A stretch of DNA of 14,176 nt from F1-60-MAGs149 sp032119475 (GCA_032119475.1 JAUMCA010000108.1:1-14176); one strand, 5' to 3'. Positions 1 through 7,121 are shown, numbered from the stretch's first letter. Made by a program: numbers and translations. The notes: generated by a model from the letters alone, not told the origin.

Positions 1-26
1 GGGTCTGACCCCTTTGCGACACCCGA

Positions 27-68
27 GTCGATCGCGCCGGCGCCGCAGGCGGCGCCTACGCGATCGAC
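27..68 (-). terminator. Large GC-rich hairpin at the 3' end of dnaE, probable terminator
   Basis: Positions 27-36 pair perfectly with 59-68 (10 bp). After a 2x2 internal loop, 39-46 pair perfectly with 49-56 (8 bp), leaving a 2-nt loop at 47-48. The dnaE stop codon (56-58) lies inside the structure. There is no T-run on the minus strand after it, so it is not a classical intrinsic terminator. U-less hairpins are often proposed as terminators in high-GC Actinobacteria. The pairing is seen directly; the terminator role is inferred. Confidence 0.55.
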
Positions 69-3000
69 ACCGCCCCCACGCTCGCCTGGATCTCGGCGAA
101 CAGCGCCTGATCGGGGCGGACGCGGAAGCCCGGGCCGAGCCGGAGGCGCCGGTGGCCGACGCTGGTGCGGAGGTCGACGACGACGGGATGGTCGCCGTGG
201 TACTCCTCGCAGATGCGGCGGAGCCGCTCGATCGCGTCGGCGGGCGCCGTGCGGGCGTCGATCTCGATCCGCACGATGCCGACGACGGGGACGGCGTCGA
301 AGGCGAGCACCTCGAAGGCGACGAGCTTCGTCTCCCCGCCGCCCCGCTGGTCGACCCGGCCCTTGACGATGACCGTGCGATCCTGCTCGAGCAGCGCCCG
401 CGCCGCGGTGTACGCCTTCGAGAAGACGACGACCTCGACGACGCCGGTGGTGTCCTCGAGCTGGACGAACGCCATCGGATCGCCCTTCTTGGTCATCGTC
501 TGGCGGACCGACGAGACGAGGCCGCCGATGGTGACCGTCTCCCCCTCCTTGCGGTGCTCGAGCTCGCGGACCGCGACGTCGACCTTGCGGCGCAGCTGGT
601 CGGCGATGTCCGCGAGCGGGTGGCTCGAGACGTAGAGCCCGAGCGTCTCGCGCTCGCCGACGAGCAGCTCCTTCTTGTCGAACTCGCCCTCGGGCACCGG
701 CGGGTGGGAGCCGCTGCCACCGCCGCCGCCGGTGAGGCCGGGGTCGAGGCCCTCGAACAGGTTCGTCTGGCCGGCGTGGCGGTCGGCCTGCGCCTTCCGC
801 CCGGACTGGACCGCCTGGTCCAGCACGAGCAGCATCCCGCGGCGCGCGTCGCCGGTGGAGTCGAGCGCGCCCGCCCGGATCAGGCTCTCCAGGACGCGAC
901 TCGACACGTGCTGGGCGTCGACGCGCTCGGCGACGTCCCAGACCGACGTGAAGCGGCCGTCCTCCGCGCGCGCCTCGATGATCGCGCGGACCGCGTTCTC
1001 ACCGACGTTCTTCACGGCGCTGAGCCCGAAGCGGATCCTCCCCTCCACCACCGCGAAGTCGCGCTGCGAGGAGTTGACGTCCGGCGGCAGGACCTCGAGG
1101 CCCATCGACTCGCACTCGGCGACGTAGAACGGGACCTTGTCCTTCGTGTCCATGACGGACGAGATCAGCGCCGCCATGTACTCGGCGGGATAGTTGGCCT
1201 TGAGGAACGCCGTGCGGTACGAGATCAGCGCGTAACAGGCGGCGTGCGACTTGTTGAACGAGTACTCCGCCGAGCGCTCGTTCTCGTCCCACATGTCCGC
1301 CGCGACCTTCGGGTCGACGCCGTTCTGGGCGCAGCCCTCGATGAAGCGCGGCTTCAGGGACGCCATCAGGTCGGCGTTCTTCTTGCCGATCGCCTTGCGC
1401 AGATCGTCGGCCTCGGCGGGCGTGAAGCCCGCGAGGTCCTTCGCGATCTGCATCGACTGCTCCTGGTAGATGTAGACGCCCATCGTCCCGGAGAGGATCG
1501 GCTCCAGCCGCGGGTCGGCGTACCGGACCGGCTCGCGGCCGTTCTTGCGGGCCGCGTAGGTCGGGATGTTCGCCATCGGTCCCGGCCGGTACAGCGCCAC
1601 GAGCGCGACGAGGTCCTCGAACTGCGTGGGCTTGACCTGCCGCAGGGCGTCGCGCATGCCCGTCGACTCGAACTGGAAGACGCCGGTCGCGTCGCCCTTG
1701 CGGAGCATCGCGTACGTCGGCTCGTCGTCGAGCGCGAGGTGCGCCATGTCGAGCTCGATGCCCTGCGACTCGCGCACGAGCCGCACGGCCTCGTCGATGA
1801 CGTCGAGGTTGCGCAGCCCGAGGAAGTCCATCTTCAGGAGGCCGAGCGCCTCGATGTCGCCCATCGCGTACTGCGTCACGAGCTCGGAGTCCGCGCCCTT
1901 GCGTTGCAGCGGGACGTACTCCATCAGCGGCCGGTCGCCGATCACGACGGCAGCGGCGTGGATCGAGTCCTGGCGGACGAGGCCCTCCAACGGGCGCGCC
2001 ATGTCGATCAGCTGCTTGGCGGTGATCTCGCGGCCGTCGTCCGAGCGCCCGATCGGCGTCGGGTCGTCGTACATCGCCTGCAGCTCCTGGCCGGGCTTGA
2101 GGCTGTCGTCGAACGAGACCTTGACGCCGTCCGGGATGCCCTTCGCGATGCGGTCGACCACGCCGTACGGCAGGCCGAGCACGCGGCCCGTGTCGCGTGT
2201 CGCCTGCTTGGCGGCGAGCTTGCCGAACGTGATGATCTGCGCGACGCGGTCGCGGCCGTACTTGTCGACCACGTAGTTCATGACGCGCTCGCGCCCGTGG
2301 ACGGAGAAGTCGATGTCGATGTCCGGCATCGACTTGCGGCCCGGGTTGAGGAAGCGCTCGAAGAGCAGGTCGTACCGGATCGGATCGACGTCCGTGATCT
2401 CCAGGCAGTAGGCCACCAGCGAGCCGGCGGCCGAGCCGCGGCCGGGACCCACGCCGATGCCCTCGCGCTTCGCGAAGCCGACGAAGTCCCAGGTGACGAG
2501 GAAGTAGTCCGCGAAGCCCATCTCGCGGATGGTCTGCAACTCGAAGGCGAGCCGCTCGCGCAGCGCGTCGTCGGCGTTCGGGTACCGGCGCAGGAGGCCC
2601 TGCTCGCAGAGCTCGGTGAGGAACGCGAAGGCGTCGCGCCCGTCCGGGACGTCGAACGTCGGCAGCCGGATCGCGCCGAGCTCGAGCTCGACGTTGCAGC
2701 GCTCCGCGATCTCGAGCGTGGGGCTGAGCAGGTCGCGGCCGTACGGCGCGAATACCTGCTGCATCTGCTCCGGCGTCTTGAAGAAGAACTCCTTGTTCGG
2801 GAAGCGGAAGCGCTTCTCGTTCGCCAGCACGTCGCCGGTCTGCACGCACAGCAGGACCTCGTGCGGGTCCGCGTCCTCCGCGCGCAGGTAGTGGACGTCG
2901 CCCGTGCCGACGAGCGTCAGCCCGAGGTCGTCCGCGAGCCGGATCAGGACCGGGTTGACCTCGTGGTGCTCCTTGAGGCCGGCGTCCTGGATCTCGACGT

Positions 3001-3514
3001 AGACGTCCTCCCGGCCGAAGATGTCGATCATCAGCTCGAGCTCGGTGCGGGCGCCGGCCTCGTCGCCCTGGAGGATCGCCTGGTTGACGCGGCTGGCCAG
3101 GCATCCGGACAGCGCGATCAGCCCGTCGGCGTGCTGGCGCAGCAGGTCGAGGTCGATGCGGGGCTTGTAGTGGTAGCCCTCGAGGTAGCCGAGGCTGACC
3201 AGCTTGACCAGGTTGTGGTACCCCTCGAGCGTCTCGGCCAGCAGCGTCAGGTGCGCCCAGTCGCGGCGCCCCGGCGGCTCCTTCGCGCGCCGATCCTCGA
3301 CGAGGTAGACCTCGCAGCCGATGATCGCCTTGAGGTCCCGCTTCTGCGCCGCGCGGTACAGCTCGACCGCTCCGGCCATCGAGCCGTGGTCGGTGACGGT
3401 GACGGCCGGCATGCCGAGCTCCACCGCGCGGTCGACGAGGTGCGACACGCGGCAGGCGCCGTCGAGGATGGAGTACTCCGAGTGGCAGTGGAGATGGACG
3501 AACGGAGCGCTCAC
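56..3514 (-). CDS. dnaE: DNA polymerase III subunit alpha (DnaE1 type)
   Basis: Replicative DNA polymerase, the catalytic subunit of the Pol III holoenzyme, 1152 aa, a normal length for the family. An N-terminal PHP domain (about 5-210) keeps its metal-site motifs: HLHCHSEYS (7-15), TDHG (41-44), GCEVY (66-70), SGC (136-138) and GDVH (205-208). This suggests an active PHP proofreading nuclease like mycobacterial DnaE1, unlike the degenerate E. coli PHP. The C-family palm has PDIDIDF (397-403, Asp398 and Asp400) and KMDFLGL (561-567, Asp563) as the catalytic triad. Helix-hairpin-helix sequence lies near 828-846. A clamp-binding motif QTNLF (916-920) is followed by a Gly/Ser linker (929-936), then an OB fold (about 993-1070). 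The start is GTG at 3514, directly before the conserved FVHLHCH; there is no good Shine-Dalgarno sequence. No intein is seen. It is divergent from argA across 62 bp. Confidence 0.98.
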   Translation of the reverse strand: MSAPFVHLHCHSEYSILDGACRVSHLVDRAVELGMPAVTVTDHGSMAGAVELYRAAQKRDLKAIIGCEVYLVEDRRAKEPPGRRDWAHLTLLAETLEGYHNLVKLVSLGYLEGYHYKPRIDLDLLRQHADGLIALSGCLASRVNQAILQGDEAGARTELELMIDIFGREDVYVEIQDAGLKEHHEVNPVLIRLADDLGLTLVGTGDVHYLRAEDADPHEVLLCVQTGDVLANEKRFRFPNKEFFFKTPEQMQQVFAPYGRDLLSPTLEIAERCNVELELGAIRLPTFDVPDGRDAFAFLTELCEQGLLRRYPNADDALRERLAFELQTIREMGFADYFLVTWDFVGFAKREGIGVGPGRGSAAGSLVAYCLEITDVDPIRYDLLFERFLNPGRKSMPDIDIDFSVHGRERVMNYVVDKYGRDRVAQIITFGKLAAKQATRDTGRVLGLPYGVVDRIAKGIPDGVKVSFDDSLKPGQELQAMYDDPTPIGRSDDGREITAKQLIDMARPLEGLVRQDSIHAAAVVIGDRPLMEYVPLQRKGADSELVTQYAMGDIEALGLLKMDFLGLRNLDVIDEAVRLVRESQGIELDMAHLALDDEPTYAMLRKGDATGVFQFESTGMRDALRQVKPTQFEDLVALVALYRPGPMANIPTYAARKNGREPVRYADPRLEPILSGTMGVYIYQEQSMQIAKDLAGFTPAEADDLRKAIGKKNADLMASLKPRFIEGCAQNGVDPKVAADMWDENERSAEYSFNKSHAACYALISYRTAFLKANYPAEYMAALISSVMDTKDKVPFYVAECESMGLEVLPPDVNSSQRDFAVVEGRIRFGLSAVKNVGENAVRAIIEARAEDGRFTSVWDVAERVDAQHVSSRVLESLIRAGALDSTGDARRGMLLVLDQAVQSGRKAQADRHAGQTNLFEGLDPGLTGGGGGSGSHPPVPEGEFDKKELLVGERETLGLYVSSHPLADIADQLRRKVDVAVRELEHRKEGETVTIGGLVSSVRQTMTKKGDPMAFVQLEDTTGVVEVVVFSKAYTAARALLEQDRTVIVKGRVDQRGGGETKLVAFEVLAFDAVPVVGIVRIEIDARTAPADAIERLRRICEEYHGDHPVVVDLRTSVGHRRLRLGPGFRVRPDQALFAEIQASVGAVSIA

Positions 3515-3523
3515 GGGGACTCA

Positions 3524-3529
3524 ACGTTA
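3524..3529 (-). promoter_or_regulatory. Candidate -10 box for dnaE
   Basis: The minus strand reads TAACGT, matching the actinobacterial TANNNT -10 consensus, 9 nt before the dnaE GTG. Transcription would begin 1-3 nt upstream of the start codon, which agrees with the lack of a Shine-Dalgarno sequence. No convincing -35 hexamer is visible. Confidence 0.35.
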
Positions 3530-3564
3530 GTCGCCGGGCCGGCGGGGCCGATCGGGCGCTTCGA

Positions 3565-3570
3565 TACCGT
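3565..3570 (+). promoter_or_regulatory. Candidate -10 box for argA (leaderless)
   Basis: TACCGT matches TANNNT and lies exactly 6 nt before the argA GTG at 3577, so the predicted first transcribed base is the start codon. There is no Shine-Dalgarno sequence upstream of argA, as expected for a leaderless mRNA. No clear -35 is seen. Confidence 0.4.
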
Positions 3571-3576
3571 TCCGTC

Positions 3577-4077
3577 GTGCCCGCCGAACCCGCCATCCGC
3601 CGCGCCACCACTCCGGACGTCGACGCGATCCGCGCGCTCGTCGATCAGTACGCCGGTCGCGTGCTCCTCGAGAAGGCGACCGTGACGCTCTACGAGGACG
3701 TCCAGGAGTTCTGGGTGGCCGAGCTCGACGGGCGGATCGTCGGCTGCGGCGCCCTCCACATCCTGTGGCGCGACCTCGGCGAGATCCGCACCGTCGCGGT
3801 CGACCTGACCTGCAAGCGGCACGGCATCGGGGGCCGCATCGTGGAGCGGCTGATCGAGCACGCGCGCGATCTCGGCATCGAGCGGATCTTCGTGCTGACG
3901 TTCGAGACGTCGTTCTTCGCGCGCCACGGCTTCGTCGAGATCGAGGGCACGCCCGTGACGCCCGAGGTCTACGAGGAGATGCGGCGGTCGTACGACCGCG
4001 GCGTGGCCGAGTTCCTCGATCTCGAGTACGTGAAGCCGAACACGCTCGGCAACTCGCGGATGCTGCTGCAGCTCTAG
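3577..4077 (+). CDS. argA: Amino-acid N-acetyltransferase (N-acetylglutamate synthase), GNAT family
   Basis: Predicted to transfer acetyl from acetyl-CoA to L-glutamate, the first step of arginine biosynthesis, in the cytoplasm. The 166-aa sequence is a stand-alone GNAT domain and closely follows the mycobacterial ArgA (Rv2747) pattern as I remember it: LLEK..VTLYE (30-39), VQEFWVAE (42-49), GCGALH (56-61), LGEIRTVAV (67-75), FVLTFET.FFARHGF (105-119), EIEGTPVT (121-128) and a LGNSRML tail (157-163). The acetyl-CoA loop is KRHGIGG (80-86), with Lys where the GNAT motif usually has Gln or Arg. It lacks the amino-acid-kinase domain of E. coli ArgA. The start is GTG at 3577; no upstream in-frame start is plausible. 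The SRPBCC gene follows 9 bp downstream, so the two are probably cotranscribed. The substrate is assigned by similarity only. Confidence 0.9.
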   Translation: MPAEPAIRRATTPDVDAIRALVDQYAGRVLLEKATVTLYEDVQEFWVAELDGRIVGCGALHILWRDLGEIRTVAVDLTCKRHGIGGRIVERLIEHARDLGIERIFVLTFETSFFARHGFVEIEGTPVTPEVYEEMRRSYDRGVAEFLDLEYVKPNTLGNSRMLLQL

Positions 4078-4086
4078 GCTGCGGAC

Positions 4087-4497
4087 ATGACCATCCACCT
4101 GACGCGCACGTTCGACGCCCCGCCCACCGCGATCTGGGCGGCGTGGACGCACCGCCTCGCGGACTGGTTCGGCGCCCCCGGCAGCGAGTCGACCAGCACG
4201 CAGGATCCGACGCCGAGCGGCCGCTGGGACCTCGAGATGAAGGCGCCGGACGGCAACACGTACGGCTTCTCCGGCGTCTACGTCGAGGTCGAGGAGCCGG
4301 CTCGGCTCGTGTTCACGCTGATCGCCAGCGGGCAGGAGGGCGAGGAGACCTGCACGGTCCGCCTGACCGCGCACGGCGACGGCACCGAGCAGGAGTTCCG
4401 CCAGGAGGGCGGCAACCTCACCCCGGAGCAGTACGAGCAGGCGACCGCGGGCTGGTCGGTCTTCTTCGAGCGCCTTGACGCGCTCACGCGCACGTAG
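4087..4497 (+). CDS. SRPBCC/AHSA1-like domain protein
   Basis: 136-aa single-domain protein of the START-like SRPBCC superfamily (Activator of Hsp90 ATPase homology 1-like group). The N-terminus ITLRTF-type strand leads into TFDAPPTAIWAAWT (8-21) and then DWFG (26-29). Near the middle is GRWDLEM followed by an FSGVYVEVEEPARLVFT strand pair. The C-terminal helix has the typical GWSVFFERLDAL pattern. These proteins form a hydrophobic cavity that can bind lipids or other ligands; the ligand here cannot be told from sequence. The ATG at 4087 is 9 bp after the argA stop without a strong Shine-Dalgarno, so translation may depend on argA. Its stop lies 6 bp from the stop of the convergent secreted-protein gene. 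No enzymatic role is implied by the argA linkage. Confidence 0.85.
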   Translation: MTIHLTRTFDAPPTAIWAAWTHRLADWFGAPGSESTSTQDPTPSGRWDLEMKAPDGNTYGFSGVYVEVEEPARLVFTLIASGQEGEETCTVRLTAHGDGTEQEFRQEGGNLTPEQYEQATAGWSVFFERLDALTRT

Positions 4498-4503
4498 CGC
4501 CGA

Positions 4504-6924
4504 TCATCCGGCGATCGTCGCCTTGCCGTTGGCCGTATCCACCTGGATGCACGGCCCGGAGACGACATCGCCGGTATCGGCCATGACGCGAACGCGCGGG
4601 TTGCGGCAGGTCACGACGTCACCGGGACGACCGTCGCGGGCGTTGATCAGGTCGGGACCGAACGAGCTCGTGATCGAGTCGCGGCCGATGCCCCCGACGA
4701 GCACGTGGGAACCCGTGCCGCCGCCGACGATCGTGTCGCCGCCGGGACCGCCCGAGGCCGTGCCCTTGGCACCGTCGATCAGGATGATGTCGTGGCCGAG
4801 GCCGCCCCACAAGGCGGCGCCCTTGATGCGCGCCGTCAGCAGATCGGGACCGGGGCCGCCGAACGCCGTGTTCTGATCGCCCGTCAGGCGGATCTCGTTC
4901 GGGAAGATCGTGCCGTACGCGACCTGGCCGTTGACGATGGCCCGCGCGCCGGCCGGGCGGCACAGCAGCTGGGCGATCACGCGGTGGCCCCGATCGGCGG
5001 GCGACGGCACGACGTTCACGCCGGTCTTCGTGTACGAGCCGATTTCGATCTCGTCGACCGGACCCGACGTCATCGCGTCCGCGTTGATGACGCGCTGCCC
5101 GGCCGGGCACTTGACGTCGAACGGGCGATTGCCGGTGGTCGCGCGATTGACGACCCGCAGCTGCAGCGCCGGATCCGCGCCGCTGCCCTCCTCGTGCTCG
5201 AGGGTCTCGAGGATCTGCCCGAAGCGCGCCTGGGCCGCCGGCGTCGGGACGACGCGTAGGTCGGGCAGACGCGCTGCGCCGCTCGCACGACGCGAGAGGC
5301 CCGCCGTCGAGCTCCACGTGACGGGATAGGACTGCCCCGTCGCCGTCGCGGTGATCACCTTGGCGACGAGCGTGTAGCTGGTCCCCGCCGTGTACGCGAA
5401 CGGGATCGTGGCCGTGCCGCCCGAGGCCGTGCCCTGCCCGATCGCCTTCTGCGTGGACGCGTCGATCAGCAGCACCGTCCCCGACCACGTCGACGGGGTG
5501 ACGGCGACGGTGGCCGAGCCCGCCGTGGCGCTGGCCGCCGTGATCGCGCTGATCGAGAGGCCGGTGCCGCCGGTGACGGCGACGCAGTAGGTCGCCGCGG
5601 GCGCGGTCGAGGTCGCCGCGCACGACGTGCTCGGCGCCGTCGACGCGAACGGGTTCGTCGCATCACCCGTGTACAGCACCGTCAGGCGCGACGTGCCGTC
5701 GACCGCCGGGATCCAGTTGATCGTCGCCGTGCCGTTCGCGAGCGTGGCGGAGGCGATCGCCTTCCCGGTGTCCTGCAGCACGACGGTGCCCGTGGCCGTG
5801 GCGGGCGACGCGGTGACCGTGATCGGATACGTGTTGCCCGCCTTGGCGCCGCCGGTGGGGACGCCGGAGACGCTCAGCGTCGTGGCCCTGCTGGCCGGCG
5901 ACGCGCCGTTCGACTTCCACGCGTAGGGGTACGACTGGCCGACGTTCGCACCGGTCGAATCGGTGACGACCGCAACCAGGTTGTACGAGGTGTTGGCCGC
6001 ATAGGCGAACGGGAACGTGGTCGTGCCCGTGCCGCTGAGGGTGACGACACCACGCAGCGTCTTCGACGTCGCGTCGAGCAGCTTGATCGTGCCGGCCTGC
6101 GTCGCAGGGGTGACCGTGACCGTGGCGCCTGCGCTCGAGGCGCTTGCGATGGCCACCCCGACGCCACCGCTGACGGGGATCGAGATCGGCTTGTCACCGT
6201 TCTTCGTGTTCGGATTCATGGCCGGGGTATTGCCGGAATCGCCGGCGTACGCGATGGTGACGCTGGACGTCCCGTCGACGGCGGGGACCCAGTTGATCGT
6301 CGCCTTGCCGCCCGACAGGACCGCGCTCGCGACTGCCGTCCCCTTGTCCTGGAGAACGACGGTCCCGGTCGCCGACGAGGGCGACACGGTGACGCTGATC
6401 GGGTAGCTCTTGCCGGCCACCGCCGTCGCCGGCAGGCCCGAGTACGACACCGAGCTGATGCGCAGGATCGCGGGCGGATGGTTCCACGTCGCGCTCCCCT
6501 TGTACGTGCACCCTCCGCTGAACCCGCTCGGCGAGACGTTCTCGAGGGTCCAGAGCACGCCGACGGCCCAGTCCCGCGTGTTCGGGGCGACCAGGCTGTT
6601 CGTGGCGGTGAACGACACGCTCCCCCACGTCTGCCCATGCGAGACGGTGACCGCCGAGGTCGACGTGTTGTAGCAGTAGTACCAGGGGAAGTAGTTGGCG
6701 TTCGTCGACTGGTTCCACGAGTGGGTCTTGCCGGCGCCGATCGACTGGTCGCCGCTGTGGTCCTCCTGCGCGCAGATGTAGCCGGAGTCGGCGTACTTGC
6801 TGTTGCTGGAGCTCGTCATCACCGACTGCTCGCTCGGACAACTTGCGGCGCCGGCGGTCCCGGGCGCTCCGACGATGGCGGCGACGACGCCGGCGACGAT
6901 CATCAGGATCAGCAGACGACGCAT
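4504..6924 (-). CDS. Secreted modular protein: signal peptide, Cys/Trp-rich domain, duplicated Ig-like pair, RTX-like C-terminus
   Basis: 806-aa predicted extracellular protein that I cannot name. The start is ATG at 6924, because it is preceded by a strong GGAGGAG ribosome site and begins a clear Sec signal peptide (1-26, cleavage near AGA|A). The frame stays open another 438 bp upstream, but that stretch does not look like a protein. Domains: about 27-155, rich in Cys, Trp, Tyr, Ser and Asn (Cys29, 51, 84, 139), not recognised; an Ig-like A/B pair at 155-338, duplicated at 349-540; a linker about 541-600; a conserved-looking region with Cys606 and Cys655; RTX-like GGxGxD nonapeptides 689-761; and a tail with Cys773 and Cys792. 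The ten cysteines suit disulfides outside the cell. I see no LPxTG motif and no C-terminal membrane helix, so release or non-covalent wall binding is likely. An adhesin or matrix-type role is only a guess. Confidence 0.85.
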   Translation of the reverse strand: MRRLLILMIVAGVVAAIVGAPGTAGAASCPSEQSVMTSSSNSKYADSGYICAQEDHSGDQSIGAGKTHSWNQSTNANYFPWYYCYNTSTSAVTVSHGQTWGSVSFTATNSLVAPNTRDWAVGVLWTLENVSPSGFSGGCTYKGSATWNHPPAILRISSVSYSGLPATAVAGKSYPISVTVSPSSATGTVVLQDKGTAVASAVLSGGKATINWVPAVDGTSSVTIAYAGDSGNTPAMNPNTKNGDKPISIPVSGGVGVAIASASSAGATVTVTPATQAGTIKLLDATSKTLRGVVTLSGTGTTTFPFAYAANTSYNLVAVVTDSTGANVGQSYPYAWKSNGASPASRATTLSVSGVPTGGAKAGNTYPITVTASPATATGTVVLQDTGKAIASATLANGTATINWIPAVDGTSRLTVLYTGDATNPFASTAPSTSCAATSTAPAATYCVAVTGGTGLSISAITAASATAGSATVAVTPSTWSGTVLLIDASTQKAIGQGTASGGTATIPFAYTAGTSYTLVAKVITATATGQSYPVTWSSTAGLSRRASGAARLPDLRVVPTPAAQARFGQILETLEHEEGSGADPALQLRVVNRATTGNRPFDVKCPAGQRVINADAMTSGPVDEIEIGSYTKTGVNVVPSPADRGHRVIAQLLCRPAGARAIVNGQVAYGTIFPNEIRLTGDQNTAFGGPGPDLLTARIKGAALWGGLGHDIILIDGAKGTASGGPGGDTIVGGGTGSHVLVGGIGRDSITSSFGPDLINARDGRPGDVVTCRNPRVRVMADTGDVVSGPCIQVDTANGKATIAG
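4642..4860 (-). repeat. Degenerate RTX-like (GGxGxDxxx) nonapeptide repeats in the secreted protein
   Basis: Residues 689-761 hold GGPGPDLLT, GGLGHDIIL, GGPGGDTIV, GGTGSHVLV, GGIGRDSIT and a partial FGPDLIN. In haemolysin-type repeats the first six positions bind Ca2+ and the rest form a beta roll. The fourth unit has His740 in place of Asp, and spacers of about 9 residues separate the first three, so the array is short and irregular. It is followed by the Cys773/Cys792 tail. Calcium binding is plausible but unproven. Confidence 0.7.
5305..5880 (-). repeat. Second copy of the A-B Ig-like domain pair
   Basis: Residues 349-540. Domain A2 (349-453) shares with A1 the strings TGTVVLQD, ATINW.PAVDGTS and Y.GD. 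Domain B2 (454-540) shares with B1 the pattern V.VTP....GT..L.DA, then P.FAY.A.TSY.LVA and GQSYP...W.S. A2 carries an extra Cys435/Cys447 pair in a Ser/Thr/Ala-rich loop that A1 lacks. The A domain resembles group-3 bacterial Ig-like (Big_3) folds. Confidence 0.75.
5911..6462 (-). repeat. First copy of the A-B Ig-like domain pair
   Basis: Residues 155-338: domain A1 (155-254) followed by domain B1 (255-338). The A-B order is repeated at 349-540 after a linker of about 10 residues (339-348), which indicates one duplication of a two-domain unit of roughly 190 residues rather than independent acquisition of four domains. Confidence 0.75.
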
Positions 6925-6930
6925 GTAGGA

Positions 6931-6941
6931 CTCTCCTCCTC
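6931..6941 (-). promoter_or_regulatory. Strong ribosome binding site deciding the start of the secreted protein
   Basis: The minus strand reads GAGGAGGAGAG, with GGAGG or GGAGA 7-10 nt before ATG 6924. Together with the signal peptide starting at that ATG, it fixes this start against the much longer open frame reaching 7362. Confidence 0.8.
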
Positions 6942-7066
6942 GACGGGGCAGCAGGCCCACCACGGTCAGCCGCGAAGGCGGCACCTTGCCAGAACAGCGC
7001 GTCCGGGGCGCCATCACCGCCGACATCAGGCTGGCGTCGACGTCGCAACCACTGGACTTCAACGCT

Positions 7067-7092
7067 GGACCTCCGTCGCGGGCACGGAGTCC
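7067..7092 (-). promoter_or_regulatory. Operator-like inverted repeat at the predicted transcription start of the secreted-protein gene
   Basis: The arms 7067-7076 and 7084-7092 form a 9-bp dyad (GGACTCCGT / ACGGA-G-GTCC on the minus strand) with one bulged base at 7071 and a 7-nt centre. It begins directly after the candidate -10 box at 7093-7098, so a bound repressor would block initiation; alternatively it folds as a hairpin at the 5' end of the mRNA. The symmetry is seen directly; the function is inferred. Confidence 0.35.
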
Positions 7093-7121
7093 ACGGTATG
7101 GCGGTATCCGCAGATCCGCAA
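7093..7121 (-). promoter_or_regulatory. Candidate promoter of the secreted-protein gene
   Basis: On the minus strand a -35-like TTGCGG (7121-7116) is separated by 17 nt from a -10-like TACCGT (7098-7093). Spacing and sequence fit a vegetative actinobacterial promoter. Transcription would start near 7086 and leave a leader of about 160 nt before ATG 6924. This is prediction by eye only. Confidence 0.35.

Noticed and set aside
999..3611. 870-codon minus-strand frame inside dnaE
   Set aside because: Out of frame with dnaE, Arg/Pro/Gly-rich and without recognisable motifs.
14..3685. 1223-codon open frame on the plus strand opposite dnaE
   Set aside because: It is a GC-bias shadow of dnaE: Arg/Asp/Val/Leu/Ala-rich low-complexity protein with no domains, antisense to an unmistakable polymerase.
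4510..4522. 5-bp inverted repeat at the end of the secreted-protein gene as a terminator
   Set aside because: Too short for this GC content, with a 3-nt loop and no T-run; expected by chance.
4642..6462. Nucleotide repeats as a CRISPR or mobile element
   Set aside because: The repetition reflects protein domains (Ig-like and RTX) in one open frame; there are no short identical repeats with unique spacers and no terminal inverted repeats.
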